DNA from: Niveibacterium umoris
Lineage (GTDB): Bacteria > Pseudomonadota > Gammaproteobacteria > Burkholderiales > Rhodocyclaceae
Direction of reading: 5' to 3'
DNA length: 64,000 bases
Assembly: GCF_014197015.1 (NCBI RefSeq)
Contig: NZ_JACIET010000001.1
Location: 1-64,000 of the forward strand
The notes beneath the pieces are model-generated. The model saw only the letters and a program-made list of their open reading frames with translations, made no database searches and was not told the origin of the DNA. Shown here piece by piece: positions 10,580-23,700 of this stretch (its first letter is position 1; every line of letters starts with the position of its first letter). The translations under genes and the position numbers were made by a program.

Positions 10580-12244
10580 TCAGACCTTGAAGCGCGAAGC
10601 GGCCTCTCGCAGTGCGGATGCGAACGAATCAAGCTCCGTCGAGATCCGGGCGGTCTCCTGCGCTGCGTAGCTGTTGTCCTCGCTCATGCGGGCAACGTGC
10701 TCGACCTGCCGTGCGATGTCCTGCGCGGCGGCACTCTGCTCGTTGAGCGCAGCGGAAATCTCGTTGATCGCTTCGGTGACCTGGGTGGCGGAGCCCTGGA
10801 TCTCGTTCATCCGCGCAGCAGCCTGATCGGACAATTCCTTGCCTTCGAACACGCGGCTCACGACCGAATCCATGCCCGACACCGCATTGCGGGCCGAGCC
10901 CTGCATCGTAACAACCATCTGCGAGATTTCCTCGGTCGCCTTGCGGGTGCGCTCGGCGAGTTTGCGCACCTCGTCGGCCACCACCGCGAAGCCGCGGCCC
11001 TGTTCGCCGGCGCGCGCGGCTTCGATCGCCGCGTTGAGCGCGAGCAGGTTGGTCTGGTCGGCGACTTCCTTGATGACCTGCATGATCCCGGAGATCTTGT
11101 CGGACTGCCGGCCCAGGTCGTTGATCGTCTCGCCTGCCGTCTGCACGGTGCCGGCAATCTGGTCCATTTCGCTGTTGGTCTGCGAAATGATCGTGGCGCC
11201 TGAATCGGCGGCGGTACCGGCTTCATGGGCCCGGTGCTGCGCATCGCGGGTGCTGTCGGTGATGTGGTTGATCGAGACGGTCATCTGTTCGATCGCCGAG
11301 GCCATGGCCGAGGCGGATTCACTCTGGCTGGTGGATGCGTCGGAGACCTGGCGTGACGCCTCGGCGGCCTTGCCGGCCGCGCCGGAGATGCTTTCGGCGT
11401 TGGTCAGCACCTCGCGCAGCGACTCCTGCATTTGCTCGACGAGCTGGTTGAACGCACGGGCGGTCTGGCCGGTCTCGTCGTTGCTCGTCACGTCGGCACG
11501 GATGGTGAAGTCGTTGTTCGTAGCGACCGAGGTGATCGCACGGCGCATCTTGTCGAGCGCGCCCGTGATGCTCTTGAAGAAGAGCCAGCCGAGGGACAGC
11601 AACACCGCAACGGCGATCGCGAACACCGTAAGCATGACGCCGATCGCTGCCTTGCTCGACGTTGCGCCCGACGCGCCGGCTTCTTTCGCGTACTTGACGT
11701 TCAGCTCGACCAGCTTGTTCAGGTTGCGCTCGACTGCGTACTGCGCGTCTTTCCAGTCGGTGACGTAGAAGTAGTACTTCTCGAACAGCTCAGCCTGATG
11801 TTCGAACTCTGTGTTGTTGCCCAAGTCGGTGATCACCGCGTTGAGCTTCACATCGAAATCACGCCAGCGTTTCAGGCCAGGCTCGAGTGTCTTCCACGCT
11901 TTGTCCTCATCCTCGGTGCGCGCCTGAGCCGCGTACGCCTTGAGTGCGGCGTCGAGGGCCGCGGTGGCCTTCTGCTTTCGTTCAAGAATGTTCTTGAACT
12001 GGGAGTTGGCGTATTTCTCCTTCTCCCAGGTGGCCGCTTCAAGCGTGTAGGCGTACAGCGCGTACTGGTTGCTGCGAACGTCAGAGAGCGCGATCACAGA
12101 TGGCAGTTGGGTGCTGCCCAGTTGCGTCATCGCATTGCCAACCCGGCTGATGCCGACCCAGCCGGAAAGACCGACCAGTACGAGTGTGCCGATCGAGATG
12201 AGAACCAGCAGACCGAGTTTGGCCTTGACGGTCAGGTTGCCCAT
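10580..12244 (-). CDS. Methyl-accepting chemotaxis protein (second of tandem pair)
   Basis: Also 554 residues, with the same layout: TM1 near 10-30, a periplasmic helical sensor rich in Lys, Trp and Tyr, TM2 near 200-220, HAMP, and a signalling domain with the canonical tip [17 protein letters not shown]. The last residues (REAASRFKV) nearly equal those of the neighbour (REAANRFKV). The sensor halves differ strongly, so the two probably sense different ligands through the same output module. The start at 12244 follows a GGAGGAGC ribosome-binding site. Confidence 0.95.
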   Translation of the reverse strand: MGNLTVKAKLGLLVLISIGTLVLVGLSGWVGISRVGNAMTQLGSTQLPSVIALSDVRSNQYALYAYTLEAATWEKEKYANSQFKNILERKQKATAALDAALKAYAAQARTEDEDKAWKTLEPGLKRWRDFDVKLNAVITDLGNNTEFEHQAELFEKYYFYVTDWKDAQYAVERNLNKLVELNVKYAKEAGASGATSSKAAIGVMLTVFAIAVAVLLSLGWLFFKSITGALDKMRRAITSVATNNDFTIRADVTSNDETGQTARAFNQLVEQMQESLREVLTNAESISGAAGKAAEASRQVSDASTSQSESASAMASAIEQMTVSINHITDSTRDAQHRAHEAGTAADSGATIISQTNSEMDQIAGTVQTAGETINDLGRQSDKISGIMQVIKEVADQTNLLALNAAIEAARAGEQGRGFAVVADEVRKLAERTRKATEEISQMVVTMQGSARNAVSGMDSVVSRVFEGKELSDQAAARMNEIQGSATQVTEAINEISAALNEQSAAAQDIARQVEHVARMSEDNSYAAQETARISTELDSFASALREAASRFKV

Positions 12245-12334
12245 GAGGGTGCTCCTCCAGCTTTAAGCTTGTCGTTATCGATAGTCCACCGGCGCAGGTG
12301 GCTACTACGGATAACGGCACCCTGTGGGCGGGCT

Positions 12335-13198
12335 TTAGCGATTGAGTGTCGCGGCCAGTTCCGAACGGTAGCGGCGTACCAAAGATTCGTCCGGGATCGC
12401 TGCAAACAGTTGCAGCATCATCAGGCGTCCGGCGTCGTCCTCGAAACTGCGGTCGCGACGCACGATTTCGATCAATTGCGCGAGCGCCGGCTCGTAGTCG
12501 CGGCGCGCCGAGAGCAGGCGGGCAAGCGCCAGCCGGGCGCCGAGGTCACCGGGGTTTGCCGCGATGCGGGCTTCCAGCGCGTCGCGTTCGCTGTTGTCCG
12601 GCGCGCCTTCCTGCAGGGCAAGGCGCGCGCGCAGGGCAGCGAGTCGATCGACGTCGCGGGCGGGTTCAGCTGCGCCGTCGATCAACAGGCGGGCGGTCGG
12701 CAGGTCTTGCTGATCGAGCAGCACCTCGATCAGGTCGAAATAGCTGGCTTCGTCGCGTGGGTCGATGTCCTGCGCCTGCTCGAGCAGCGAACGTGCTTCG
12801 TCGAGGCGACCCGCGTCACGGGCGATCCGCGCCGCCTCGCGCAAGGGCGCGGCGGGCGAGGGCAGCAGGCTTTCGATGAAGGCGCGCAGCGTCGCTTCGG
12901 GCAGGGCGCCGGTGAATTCGTCGACCACCTCGCCGGCGACCACGGCCTTCACATTCGGGATACCGCGCACGCCGAACTTCGCGGCCAGCGCCTGGTTCTC
13001 GTCCGAATTGACCTTGGCAAGCAGGAACTTGCCGCCAAACTCTGTGGCGAGTTTCTCGAGCACGGGGCCGAGCGCGCGGCAGGGGGCGCACCAGGGCGCC
13101 CAGAAGTCGACCAGCACCGGTGCGTGGTGCGACGCGGCAAGCACGCGCTGCTCGAAATCGGCGGTGGTGACATCGAAGATGAATGCACTGCTTGCCAT
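12335..13198 (-). CDS. cnoX: Chaperedoxin CnoX (thioredoxin-TPR, YbbN type)
   Basis: A 287-residue protein. Residues 1-110 are a thioredoxin domain with an intact WCAPC active site (C37, C40); the remainder is TPR-like helices ([43 protein letters not shown]). This matches CnoX/YbbN, a holdase that protects clients from oxidation and hands them to GroEL or DnaK. Having both cysteines suggests thioredoxin activity as well, unlike the E. coli form. The ATG at 13198 begins the thioredoxin fold; an upstream extension lacks family similarity. It is divergent from purL. Confidence 0.92.
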   Translation of the reverse strand: MASSAFIFDVTTADFEQRVLAASHHAPVLVDFWAPWCAPCRALGPVLEKLATEFGGKFLLAKVNSDENQALAAKFGVRGIPNVKAVVAGEVVDEFTGALPEATLRAFIESLLPSPAAPLREAARIARDAGRLDEARSLLEQAQDIDPRDEASYFDLIEVLLDQQDLPTARLLIDGAAEPARDVDRLAALRARLALQEGAPDNSERDALEARIAANPGDLGARLALARLLSARRDYEPALAQLIEIVRRDRSFEDDAGRLMMLQLFAAIPDESLVRRYRSELAATLNR

Positions 13199-13296
13199 GG
13201 TGGACTCCAATGATTGCGTTTTACTGCTCAAGTTTGGGCAGCTGCCGGCCGTTTCAAGAGACTTCGAAACCCTGCCGACGAGGCGCCAAGTCCCGG

Positions 13297-13302
13297 TATA
13301 AT
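13297..13302 (+). promoter_or_regulatory. -10 element of candidate purL promoter
   Basis: A perfect TATAAT stands 79 bases before the purL ATG in the cnoX-purL divergent gap. No good -35 hexamer is seen at 16-18 bases upstream (best TGCCGA at 13273), so an activator or a weak -35 would be needed. No PurR-type operator was recognised. Confidence 0.4.
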
Positions 13303-13380
13303 CACGGTTTTTCACCGCCGGCGCCCATTCAGCGCGTCGGTCAGAACCGATTTCCCCTGGCTAGCCCCTTCGGAACCACC

Positions 13381-17315
<3,935 letters not shown>

Positions 17316-17316
<1 letters not shown>

Positions 17317-18434
17317 TGCGCCTGCGGTGCGCCGCACTGCTTTCGGCTTGCGTTATGGCAGGTGCCGCGCAGGCGGCGCCTGAGCGTTTCACCGACCCGG
17401 AAGACGGCCGCGTTGACGCCAGCGAATACCTGTTGACATACAAGGGCCTGCTGCCGGTTCCGGTGATCATCACCGAGCCGGCCGTGGGCTACGGCGGTGG
17501 CATGGTGGCCGCATTCTTCGATCAGTCGATGTCGGAGGCGGCGCAGAAGAACCTGGAGGAATCCGGGCGCGCGGCACCGCCGAACATCTCGGCGATTGGC
17601 GGCTTCAAAACGGAGAACGGCACCTGGGGTGGCTTCGCTGGCCACATGCACACCTGGCAGGGTGACCGCATCCGCTATCTCGGCGGCGTCGCGAAGCTCG
17701 ACATCCGGCTCGACTACTATGGCCTGGCCGGCCAGGCCCGGCGTTACGGCGTCGAGGGCGTTGGCACGGTGCAGCAGGTGCTGATGCGCGTTGCGGACAC
17801 GCCGTGGCTGATCGGCGTGCGCTATGCCTATCTCGACTCCACGATGCGCTTCGAGCGGGAGCGACCGCCTGAACTGCTGCCGGAATCGACCAAGGCGCGT
17901 ATCGGCAGCGCCGGCTTGCTGGTCGACTACGACACCCGCGACAACTTTCTCTCGCCCAACAAGGGTACCTACGTCGAGGGTGAAGCCAACTTCATCCGCC
18001 CGGCGCTCGGCGCGTCGATGAGTTTCGATCTGTACGGGCTGCGTGCATACCATTGGTTGCAGCTCGCCCCGCAGTGGGTACTCGGCCTGCGCGGCGACTA
18101 CCAGCATGCGACGGACGGCGTGCCGTTCTGGGGCCAGCCTTTCGTCAAGCTGCGCGGTATTCCGGCAGCACGCTATCAGGACCGCAGTACCGCGGTCGGC
18201 GAACTGGAACTGCGTTGGGCGCTGGACGAGCGTTGGTGGCTGGTCGGATTCAGCGGTGCCGGCAAGGCTTATGGCCCGCGTACCGAATTCAGCGCGGCAG
18301 AGACTGCTTACGCCTGGGGCGGCGGTTTTCGCTATCTGATCGCCCGCAAACTCGGCTTACTGGCCGGCCTCGATGTCGCCCGTGGTCCGGAAGACAGTGC
18401 GTTCTATATCCAGGTGGGCAGCGCGTGGCGCTGA
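17316..18434 (+). CDS. Omp85-type surface-antigen barrel without POTRA
   Basis: A 372-residue protein with a signal peptide (RLRCAALLSACVMAGAAQA). The rest resembles the bacterial surface antigen (BamA/TamA C-terminal barrel) domain: VGYGGGMVAAFF near the start, the (V/L)RG-type segment KLRGIPAARYQDRS, and a terminal aromatic-rich strand (YIQVGSAWR). No POTRA repeats precede the barrel, so it is not BamA itself. Its ATG at 17316 overlaps the purL stop (TGATG), giving translational coupling to an unrelated purine enzyme. Role unknown; possibly a lipid- or protein-handling outer-membrane pore. Confidence 0.8.
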
Positions 18435-18502
18435 GTCCGCAGCGCGCTATCGTCTGAACCCCCCGGTGCTCAGGCGCTCACGCGGGCTGACGCGCGATGG
18501 GC

Positions 18503-20131
18503 TCAGACGCGGAAGCGCCCGATCTGCTGGTTCAGATCACGGGTCAGGTCGGAGAGGCCCTTTACCAGCGCGCTCACCTGCGACACCGCATTGTGATTCT
18601 CTTCGGTCATCGCGGCGATGCGCTCGATGTTCTCGGTGACGCCATGGGCGGCGGCGCTCTGGCTGTGGAGGGTGCTCGATACGCCATGCACCTGCGTTAC
18701 CGTGCTTGCCGACGCCTGCAGAATCTCGTCGAGTGAGCGGGCCACCCGATGGGTGCAGTCGACGCCTTCGTCGATGCGGCTGCTGGCGTCCTGAATCCGC
18801 TGGTTGGCCTGGCTGGTCTCGGACAGCACCGTGGCAATCCGCCGCGAGATGTCGTCGGTCGACGCGGTGGTGCGTTCTGCAAGTTTGCGCACTTCATCCG
18901 CGACCACGGCGAAGCCGCGCCCCTGTTCGCCGGCGCGCGCCGCTTCGATCGCGGCATTGAGCGCAAGCAGGTTGGTCTGATCGGCGATTTCGCGAATCGT
19001 GCGCACGATGGTGTTGATTTCCGCCGAACGGTCCACGAGGGTGTTCATCACCTGCGAGGCGTCCTTGAGCGCCAGCGCGACTTGTTCGATCTCGCCCTGC
19101 GCCTGAGCGGCCGCTTGTGCGCCTTCCTGCGCCTTGAGGCTGGTGTGTTCGGCGTCGTTGCGCAGACGATCGGTGCTGCCAGAGAGCAGGTCGATGCCGT
19201 TGCTCATTTCGCTGACGGCACTGGTGGCGGCGGAAGACGCCTGCGCCTGTTGCGAGGAGGCTTGTGCGACCTGGTCTGCGAGCTGTTCCATCTGGCCGAC
19301 GGTGCTGTCGAGCTGCCGGGCCTTGAGCGTCGTTTCGCCGATGAAGCTGCGGATCGACTGGAACACCTGGCGGAACGCCCGCACGGTGGCGCCGATCTCA
19401 TTCGCGCCCGCATCGGGGATGTCGCGGCTGAGGTCGTTCTCCGCGGCGATTGCGGTGGCTGCTTTCTGCGTGCTTTCAAGCGGCCGCCGGATCGAGAGGG
19501 TGACGAGCACCGCGATGGCCGCGCCCGCGAGTGCTGCGACCGCCGCGAGCGAAGCGAGCATGGTCGTCACTTTGTTGCGCAGGTTGGCCAGCTGGGCGGA
19601 GGCGCCGTCCGAGCGTTTCTGGCTCGCCGTTGCGAGCCCGTTTAGCGTCGCCTCCAGTTTGGTGACCGCCTCGACGGCTGACTGGATGGCAGTGCTTGCG
19701 TTGGCCGAACTGCTGAACTCGCCCTTGCCGATCCGGTTCGCCAGATCGTTGTAGCCGGCTGCATAGTCCTTCATCTGGGCTTGCATCGCATCGAGCTTGG
19801 CCCCGTCCTCAGGCTCGGCGAGCTTTCGGCCGGCGGAGAGTGCCGCGCCGAACCGGGCGTTAGCCTCGCTCCACTGTTTGCGCAGTTCTTCGACCTTCTT
19901 GATCTGAACGAAATTGATCAGCGTGTCTTTCTCGATCGAGCGCATTACGCCGAGCGCGTTGCTCATTTCACCTACACGGACGTAGAGCGCGATGTCGGAG
20001 TCGATCAGGCGGGTGATCTGGTCGTGCTGGCTGCGCACGCCGAAGATGCCGATCAAACCTACCAGCAGAATCAGCGCGAGCATGATCGCGAAGCCGGCGC
20101 CGATCCGAACCGCAATGGACAAATCCTTCAT
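18503..20131 (-). CDS. Methyl-accepting chemotaxis protein (third receptor)
   Basis: A 542-residue receptor. TM1 is at about 10-32 and the periplasmic helical bundle holds [21 protein letters not shown]2 is near 190-212, followed by HAMP and a signalling domain with the hairpin tip [17 protein letters not shown]. The stretch after the tip ([16 protein letters not shown]) differs from the tandem pair upstream, so this is a separate lineage. No CheR-binding tail. A candidate FliA (sigma-28) promoter stands upstream, consistent with co-regulation with flagella. Confidence 0.95.
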   Translation of the reverse strand: MKDLSIAVRIGAGFAIMLALILLVGLIGIFGVRSQHDQITRLIDSDIALYVRVGEMSNALGVMRSIEKDTLINFVQIKKVEELRKQWSEANARFGAALSAGRKLAEPEDGAKLDAMQAQMKDYAAGYNDLANRIGKGEFSSSANASTAIQSAVEAVTKLEATLNGLATASQKRSDGASAQLANLRNKVTTMLASLAAVAALAGAAIAVLVTLSIRRPLESTQKAATAIAAENDLSRDIPDAGANEIGATVRAFRQVFQSIRSFIGETTLKARQLDSTVGQMEQLADQVAQASSQQAQASSAATSAVSEMSNGIDLLSGSTDRLRNDAEHTSLKAQEGAQAAAQAQGEIEQVALALKDASQVMNTLVDRSAEINTIVRTIREIADQTNLLALNAAIEAARAGEQGRGFAVVADEVRKLAERTTASTDDISRRIATVLSETSQANQRIQDASSRIDEGVDCTHRVARSLDEILQASASTVTQVHGVSSTLHSQSAAAHGVTENIERIAAMTEENHNAVSQVSALVKGLSDLTRDLNQQIGRFRV

Positions 20132-20203
20132 CCTTCCCCCCGCCGAGTGTCTTGAATGGCGGCATCAACCGCCAGCGCCTCGATACGTGCGCTTGTCGGG
20201 GGG

Positions 20204-20230
20204 TTAACGGCCGCGCCGCACCGCACTTGA
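20204..20230 (-). promoter_or_regulatory. Candidate sigma-28 (FliA) promoter
   Basis: Read leftward: TCAAGTGC, 11 bases, GCCGTTAA. This compares with the flagellar sigma consensus TCAAGT/TAAAGTTT - N11 - GCCGATAA; the -10 half differs at one base. It would start transcription about 65 bases before the chemoreceptor ATG at 20131. Chemoreceptors are classic FliA targets. Confidence 0.5.
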
Positions 20231-20270
20231 ATGGTGCAAGGCAGCACCCTTCATTCGTCAATCCGTGCGA

Positions 20271-21200
20271 TCAAGTGGTCGCGTGAACGCTTACTTGCTT
20301 AATCAAGGGGGCGATATCGCCCGGGGTCGGCGGGGTAGCACCGGCGTGCAGACATGCTGCGCTGCCGCAGGCAATGGCATGAGCGAAGTGCTCCGGCCAT
20401 GACGCTCCGGGCGCCTGCATCAGGCTTGCGACGAGGCCCGCGATCGTGGCATCGCCCGCGCCGACAGTGTCGACTACCTTGACGGCGGGGGGCGCTGCCG
20501 TCCATTCCCTGTCGGCGACAAAGAGGCTCGCGCTTCTCGCGCCGGTTGTGTAAAGGACAGGCTTGCCGCCGCGCGCGGCGAGCAGCGACGGCAGCGCATC
20601 GGTGGCGTTGGCTGTGCGATAGAGGCCGCAAAGGTCTTCATCCGAGACCTTCACGACATCGGCAAGGGCGAGCATCTGCTGGAGCGTCGCGTCGTAGCGC
20701 TCGTCCATCAGTACCCGGTAATTGGGGTCATAGCTGAGCTTTACCCCTTGCTGATGCAGCGCGTGGGCGAGATCGACCAGGCGCTGCGCGAGGCCGGGCC
20801 GGGTGAGGCTGATGCCGCCGAAGTGCGCCCACTGGATCGTTTCGCGCCAGCCCTGCGGCAGAAGCGCGACGTCGAATTCGAGATCGGCCGCGCCAGCGCC
20901 GATGAAGAAATACGCGGGTGGCCGTGTCTGATGGACGATTGCCAGCAGCGGGGCGGCGTGGGCCCGCTGCAGGTAGCGCAGATCAAGGCCTGCACTGGCA
21001 CTGGCGTCAGCAAGCGCATCGCCGAAACAATCCTTGCTGACGCAACCGGCGAAGGCACTGGCCACACCGAGCGCGGCGGCGGCACGGCCAACGTTCCAGC
21101 TTGCGCCGCCGTTCTTGGCGTGCCACGCATCGCCTTCGCCGCGGATCATGTCAGTGAGCGCTTCGCCAAAGCTGACGAAGCGCGCGAGCGGCAGTGTCAT
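20271..21200 (-). CDS. PfkB-family sugar kinase (probable fructokinase)
   Basis: A 309-residue ribokinase/PfkB-family kinase. The N-terminal FVSFGEALTDM and GGASWNVGRAAAALG motifs bind sugar; the C-terminal DTVGAGDATIAG is the PfkB signature with the catalytic aspartate and anion hole. The ATG at 21200 overlaps the stop of the upstream isomerase gene by 3 bases. Placed after an AGE-family sugar isomerase and a LacI regulator, the likely reaction is fructose to fructose-6-phosphate. Specificity is inferred from context; 2-keto-3-deoxygluconate kinase is an alternative. Confidence 0.88.
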   Translation of the reverse strand: MTLPLARFVSFGEALTDMIRGEGDAWHAKNGGASWNVGRAAAALGVASAFAGCVSKDCFGDALADASASAGLDLRYLQRAHAAPLLAIVHQTRPPAYFFIGAGAADLEFDVALLPQGWRETIQWAHFGGISLTRPGLAQRLVDLAHALHQQGVKLSYDPNYRVLMDERYDATLQQMLALADVVKVSDEDLCGLYRTANATDALPSLLAARGGKPVLYTTGARSASLFVADREWTAAPPAVKVVDTVGAGDATIAGLVASLMQAPGASWPEHFAHAIACGSAACLHAGATPPTPGDIAPLIKQVSVHATT

Positions 21201-22408
21201 GCGTGATGTCCCAGTTGGCCGAGGACTTCGTAACAAGCGCCCATGGTGTGGTAATCGACCTTGCCGGCCGGGCTCTTCTCGTCGCTGTAAGGCTTGTTGT
21301 CCCCGGTGAGGATGCGGAACCAGGCGCCGTAGCGATGATCCACGAAGTGCCGCCAGGCGTAGTCCCAGATGCGGTCATACCAGGTCCAGTAGCCGGACTC
21401 TCCGGTGCGGATCGCCAGGCACGCGGCTGCGGCAAGGCTCTCAGCCTGCACCCAGAAATACTTGTCGTCGTCGCAGATGCTGCCGTCGGGCGCGAAGCCG
21501 TAGTAGATGCCGCCATGTGTATCGTCCCACGCGCGCTGGAGCGCCGTGTCGAACAGGTGGCGCGCACGAGGCAACAGCCATGCGGGATCGTTCGCGAGTT
21601 GCGCACGATGCCGTTCGAGCGTCAGCAGCAGCTTGGCCCATTCGGTCAGATGCCCGGGTTGATAGCCCCAGGGCCGGAAGATGTTGCTCTTGTCGTGGCG
21701 GTTGTAGTCCCAATCGACCGACCAGTCGGCCTTGTAGTGCTCCCACATCATGTCGCCGGCGAGCGCTGCCTGACGGACGGTGATGTTGTGCGCAAGCCGT
21801 TCGGCGCGATGCAGGTGACGGACTTCTCCGGTTGCGTCGTAGGCCGCAAGCATCGCCTCGCAACTGTGCATGTTGGCATTCTGACCGCGGTAGTCGCTGA
21901 CCACCCAATCGGCATCCGCCTCGTCGGCGTAGAGGCCAGCTGCTTCGGACCAGAATCGCGCTTCCATCAGCGCGATGGTCTCGTCAAGCCATGCGCGGCA
22001 TTCGGTGATGCCGGCCATCAATGCATGTGCGTAGGCCAGTACCACGAAGGCGAGGCCGTAACAGTGATTGGTCGAGTCGGTGACGGTGGCTTTGCCGGTT
22101 TCGTCAAGCTGCAAGGTCCATGCATAGCCGCCATTGGGTTGCCGGTGCGCCTCGCGCAGGAAGCGGACGGCATGCATGCACGCGTCGCGATAGGCGTCGT
22201 TGCCGAAGCGACGGTAAGCCATCGCGTAGGTAAAGACGAATCGCGTGCTGCTGACAAGGTGACGGCTGTCACTATCGTAGATGCTTCCGTCATCGCGGAA
22301 GTAGTGGAACATGCCGCCGCGGGGATCGATCGCTCGCGGATGGTAGAAAGCCATCGTATGGCGGATGTGCGCCAGCAGGAATTCGGGCGCGCGAAAGTTC
22401 GGGTTCAT
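21197..22408 (-). CDS. AGE-family sugar epimerase/isomerase (probable mannose isomerase)
   Basis: A 403-residue (alpha/alpha)6-barrel protein of the N-acylglucosamine 2-epimerase family. Motifs such as HLVSSTRFVFTYAMAY, YQPGHLTEWAKLLL, DDDKYFWVQAES and EKSPAGKVDYHTMGACYE are those of the mannose isomerase / mannose 2-epimerase branch. The histidines of GHLTEW and DYHTMG correspond to catalytic positions. The start at 22408 overlaps the end of the LacI gene by 4 bases; an upstream in-frame extension of 38 residues has no similarity. It is expected to interconvert mannose and fructose (or glucose) in the cytoplasm and feed the kinase downstream. Confidence 0.88.
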   Translation of the reverse strand: MNPNFRAPEFLLAHIRHTMAFYHPRAIDPRGGMFHYFRDDGSIYDSDSRHLVSSTRFVFTYAMAYRRFGNDAYRDACMHAVRFLREAHRQPNGGYAWTLQLDETGKATVTDSTNHCYGLAFVVLAYAHALMAGITECRAWLDETIALMEARFWSEAAGLYADEADADWVVSDYRGQNANMHSCEAMLAAYDATGEVRHLHRAERLAHNITVRQAALAGDMMWEHYKADWSVDWDYNRHDKSNIFRPWGYQPGHLTEWAKLLLTLERHRAQLANDPAWLLPRARHLFDTALQRAWDDTHGGIYYGFAPDGSICDDDKYFWVQAESLAAAACLAIRTGESGYWTWYDRIWDYAWRHFVDHRYGAWFRILTGDNKPYSDEKSPAGKVDYHTMGACYEVLGQLGHHA

Positions 22409-23424
22409 GATTCGACGCCTCCAAGGTCGTCTGGCGCGATGCGCGCGCTGCCACGCACCACGAGTTCGACAGGCAGCACGACCTTCGTAGCGGGCTTGCC
22501 TGCGGTGATGTCGGCAAGGCACTGCATGCCGATGCGGCCCATTTCTTCCTTTCCGATGCGCAGCGTCGTCAACGGCGGGGTCGAGAGTGCGGCCGCGCCG
22601 ATATCGTCGAAGCCGATGATCGAGATGTCTTCGGGAATCCGCACGCCGCGACGCTGGCAGGCACGCATCGTGGCCAGGGCGCAGACATCGTTGTAGGCAA
22701 AGATGGCTTCGGGCGGGGTCGGCCGCGCAAGCAACTCATCGACCGCGCGGGCGCTGGCGCCTTCGGGGTCGTCCGAGCGATCCAGCAGGATCTCGAGCTC
22801 GGGGTCACCGGGAATCCCGTGGTGAAACAGCGCGGCGCGGTAGCCGCGCATCCGCTGCAGGATGCTGTGGTGCGACAGCGGCCCATGGATGAACGCGATG
22901 CGACGGTGGCCCGATGCGATCAGTCGGGAGATGGCGGTAAAGGCGCCACCTTCGTTGTCGGCATTGATGGCGGGCAGATCGCGCCACTGGTAATCGATCA
23001 GCACCAGGGGGTGCCCGGTGGCGACCAGCTCCGAGAGGACTTCATCCTCGAGAAACCCGGCGCACAGGAACCCGTCTGGCTCGTGAAGGGCAACGATCAT
23101 GTCGTGCAACGGGTCGGTCGGGGCGACCGAAAACAGCGACATCGCAATGCCGTGCTCTCGTGCTGCGGCTTCCGCGCCCTGCACTACATGCGAGAAGAAC
23201 TGGTTGCCGGTCAGCGTGGAGTGCTGGCGATGAAGCAGGCACACGACGCGCTTCAACGGACGGGCACGCAAGCGCCCGATGTCGTATCCCAAGGTGTCTG
23301 CCGCGGCCAGGATGCGTGCGCGGGTCTCATCGCTGAGACCCGGTTGGTTCTTGAGTGCACGGGACACGCTGCCGACCGACACGCCGGCGCGCGCTGCCAC
23401 TTGGCGAATGCTCACTGGTTTCAT
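22405..23424 (-). CDS. LacI-family transcriptional regulator
   Basis: A 339-residue repressor. The helix-turn-helix and hinge are at residues 1-60 (SIRQVAARAGVSVGSVSRALKNQPGLSDETRARILAAA, quoted in parts: VAARAGVSVGSVSRAL). The sugar-binding periplasmic-binding-protein-like domain follows to the end (IIGFDDIGAAALSTPPLTTL). It heads a leftward operon with the isomerase and kinase, with overlapping start/stop codons. It is divergent from an ABC importer. Two identical palindromes GTTTAGTAAAC lie between the units and are the likely operators. Confidence 0.95.
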   Translation of the reverse strand: MKPVSIRQVAARAGVSVGSVSRALKNQPGLSDETRARILAAADTLGYDIGRLRARPLKRVVCLLHRQHSTLTGNQFFSHVVQGAEAAAREHGIAMSLFSVAPTDPLHDMIVALHEPDGFLCAGFLEDEVLSELVATGHPLVLIDYQWRDLPAINADNEGGAFTAISRLIASGHRRIAFIHGPLSHHSILQRMRGYRAALFHHGIPGDPELEILLDRSDDPEGASARAVDELLARPTPPEAIFAYNDVCALATMRACQRRGVRIPEDISIIGFDDIGAAALSTPPLTTLRIGKEEMGRIGMQCLADITAGKPATKVVLPVELVVRGSARIAPDDLGGVES

Positions 23425-23451
23425 GGCGCGCAAGTATCCCGCACGGACGGC

Positions 23452-23462
23452 GTTTAGTAAAC
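23452..23462. promoter_or_regulatory. Operator-like palindrome, copy 1
   Basis: GTTTAGTAAAC: arms GTTTA and TAAAC around one central base. It lies 28 bases before the lacI-type start codon, so a bound repressor would block its own operon. An identical copy lies 141 bases downstream. Confidence 0.65.
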
Positions 23463-23470
23463 AAAAGTGC

Positions 23471-23500
23471 TTGCAGCTTTGATAAAGATCATGGTATACC
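23471..23500 (+). promoter_or_regulatory. Candidate promoter, importer side
   Basis: TTGCAG at 23471-23476, an 18-base spacer, then TATACC at 23495-23500. It lies directly downstream of operator copy 1. A second candidate, TTGCCG at 23577 with TAAACT at 23599 (16-base spacer), overlaps operator copy 2. Which one is used cannot be told from sequence. Confidence 0.35.
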
Positions 23501-23592
23501 CTGATTTGCAAGTCAGCATTAGCTGTCTTGGCAATTAGATGTTGCGTTGCAAGGTCGAAATGAACAAAAAATGCGCTTGCCGTTCTTTTGTT

Positions 23593-23603
23593 GTTTAGTA
23601 AAC
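23593..23603. promoter_or_regulatory. Operator-like palindrome, copy 2
   Basis: An exact second copy of GTTTAGTAAAC, about 98 bases before the importer start codon. It overlaps a possible -10 hexamer TAAACT at 23599-23604. Two spaced identical sites suggest repressor looping or independent control of the two divergent promoters. Confidence 0.65.
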
Positions 23604-23700
23604 TGCATTATGTTCAGTCGGCTCTAAGAAGGGGCCCGCTCGCTCATGCGCTTATGGGGCGATGTCGGGTTACCGCCAGCAGCACGGAGGAGAAACCACA

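Noticed and set aside
11432-13213. A 593-codon plus-strand frame across the chemoreceptor and cnoX
   Set aside because: It spans two genes and their gap on the opposite strand and shows no family motifs.
13183-13380. N-terminal extension of purL by 66 codons
   Set aside because: It overlaps the cnoX start region and a TATAAT promoter element, and the known N-terminus begins at the ATG at 13381.
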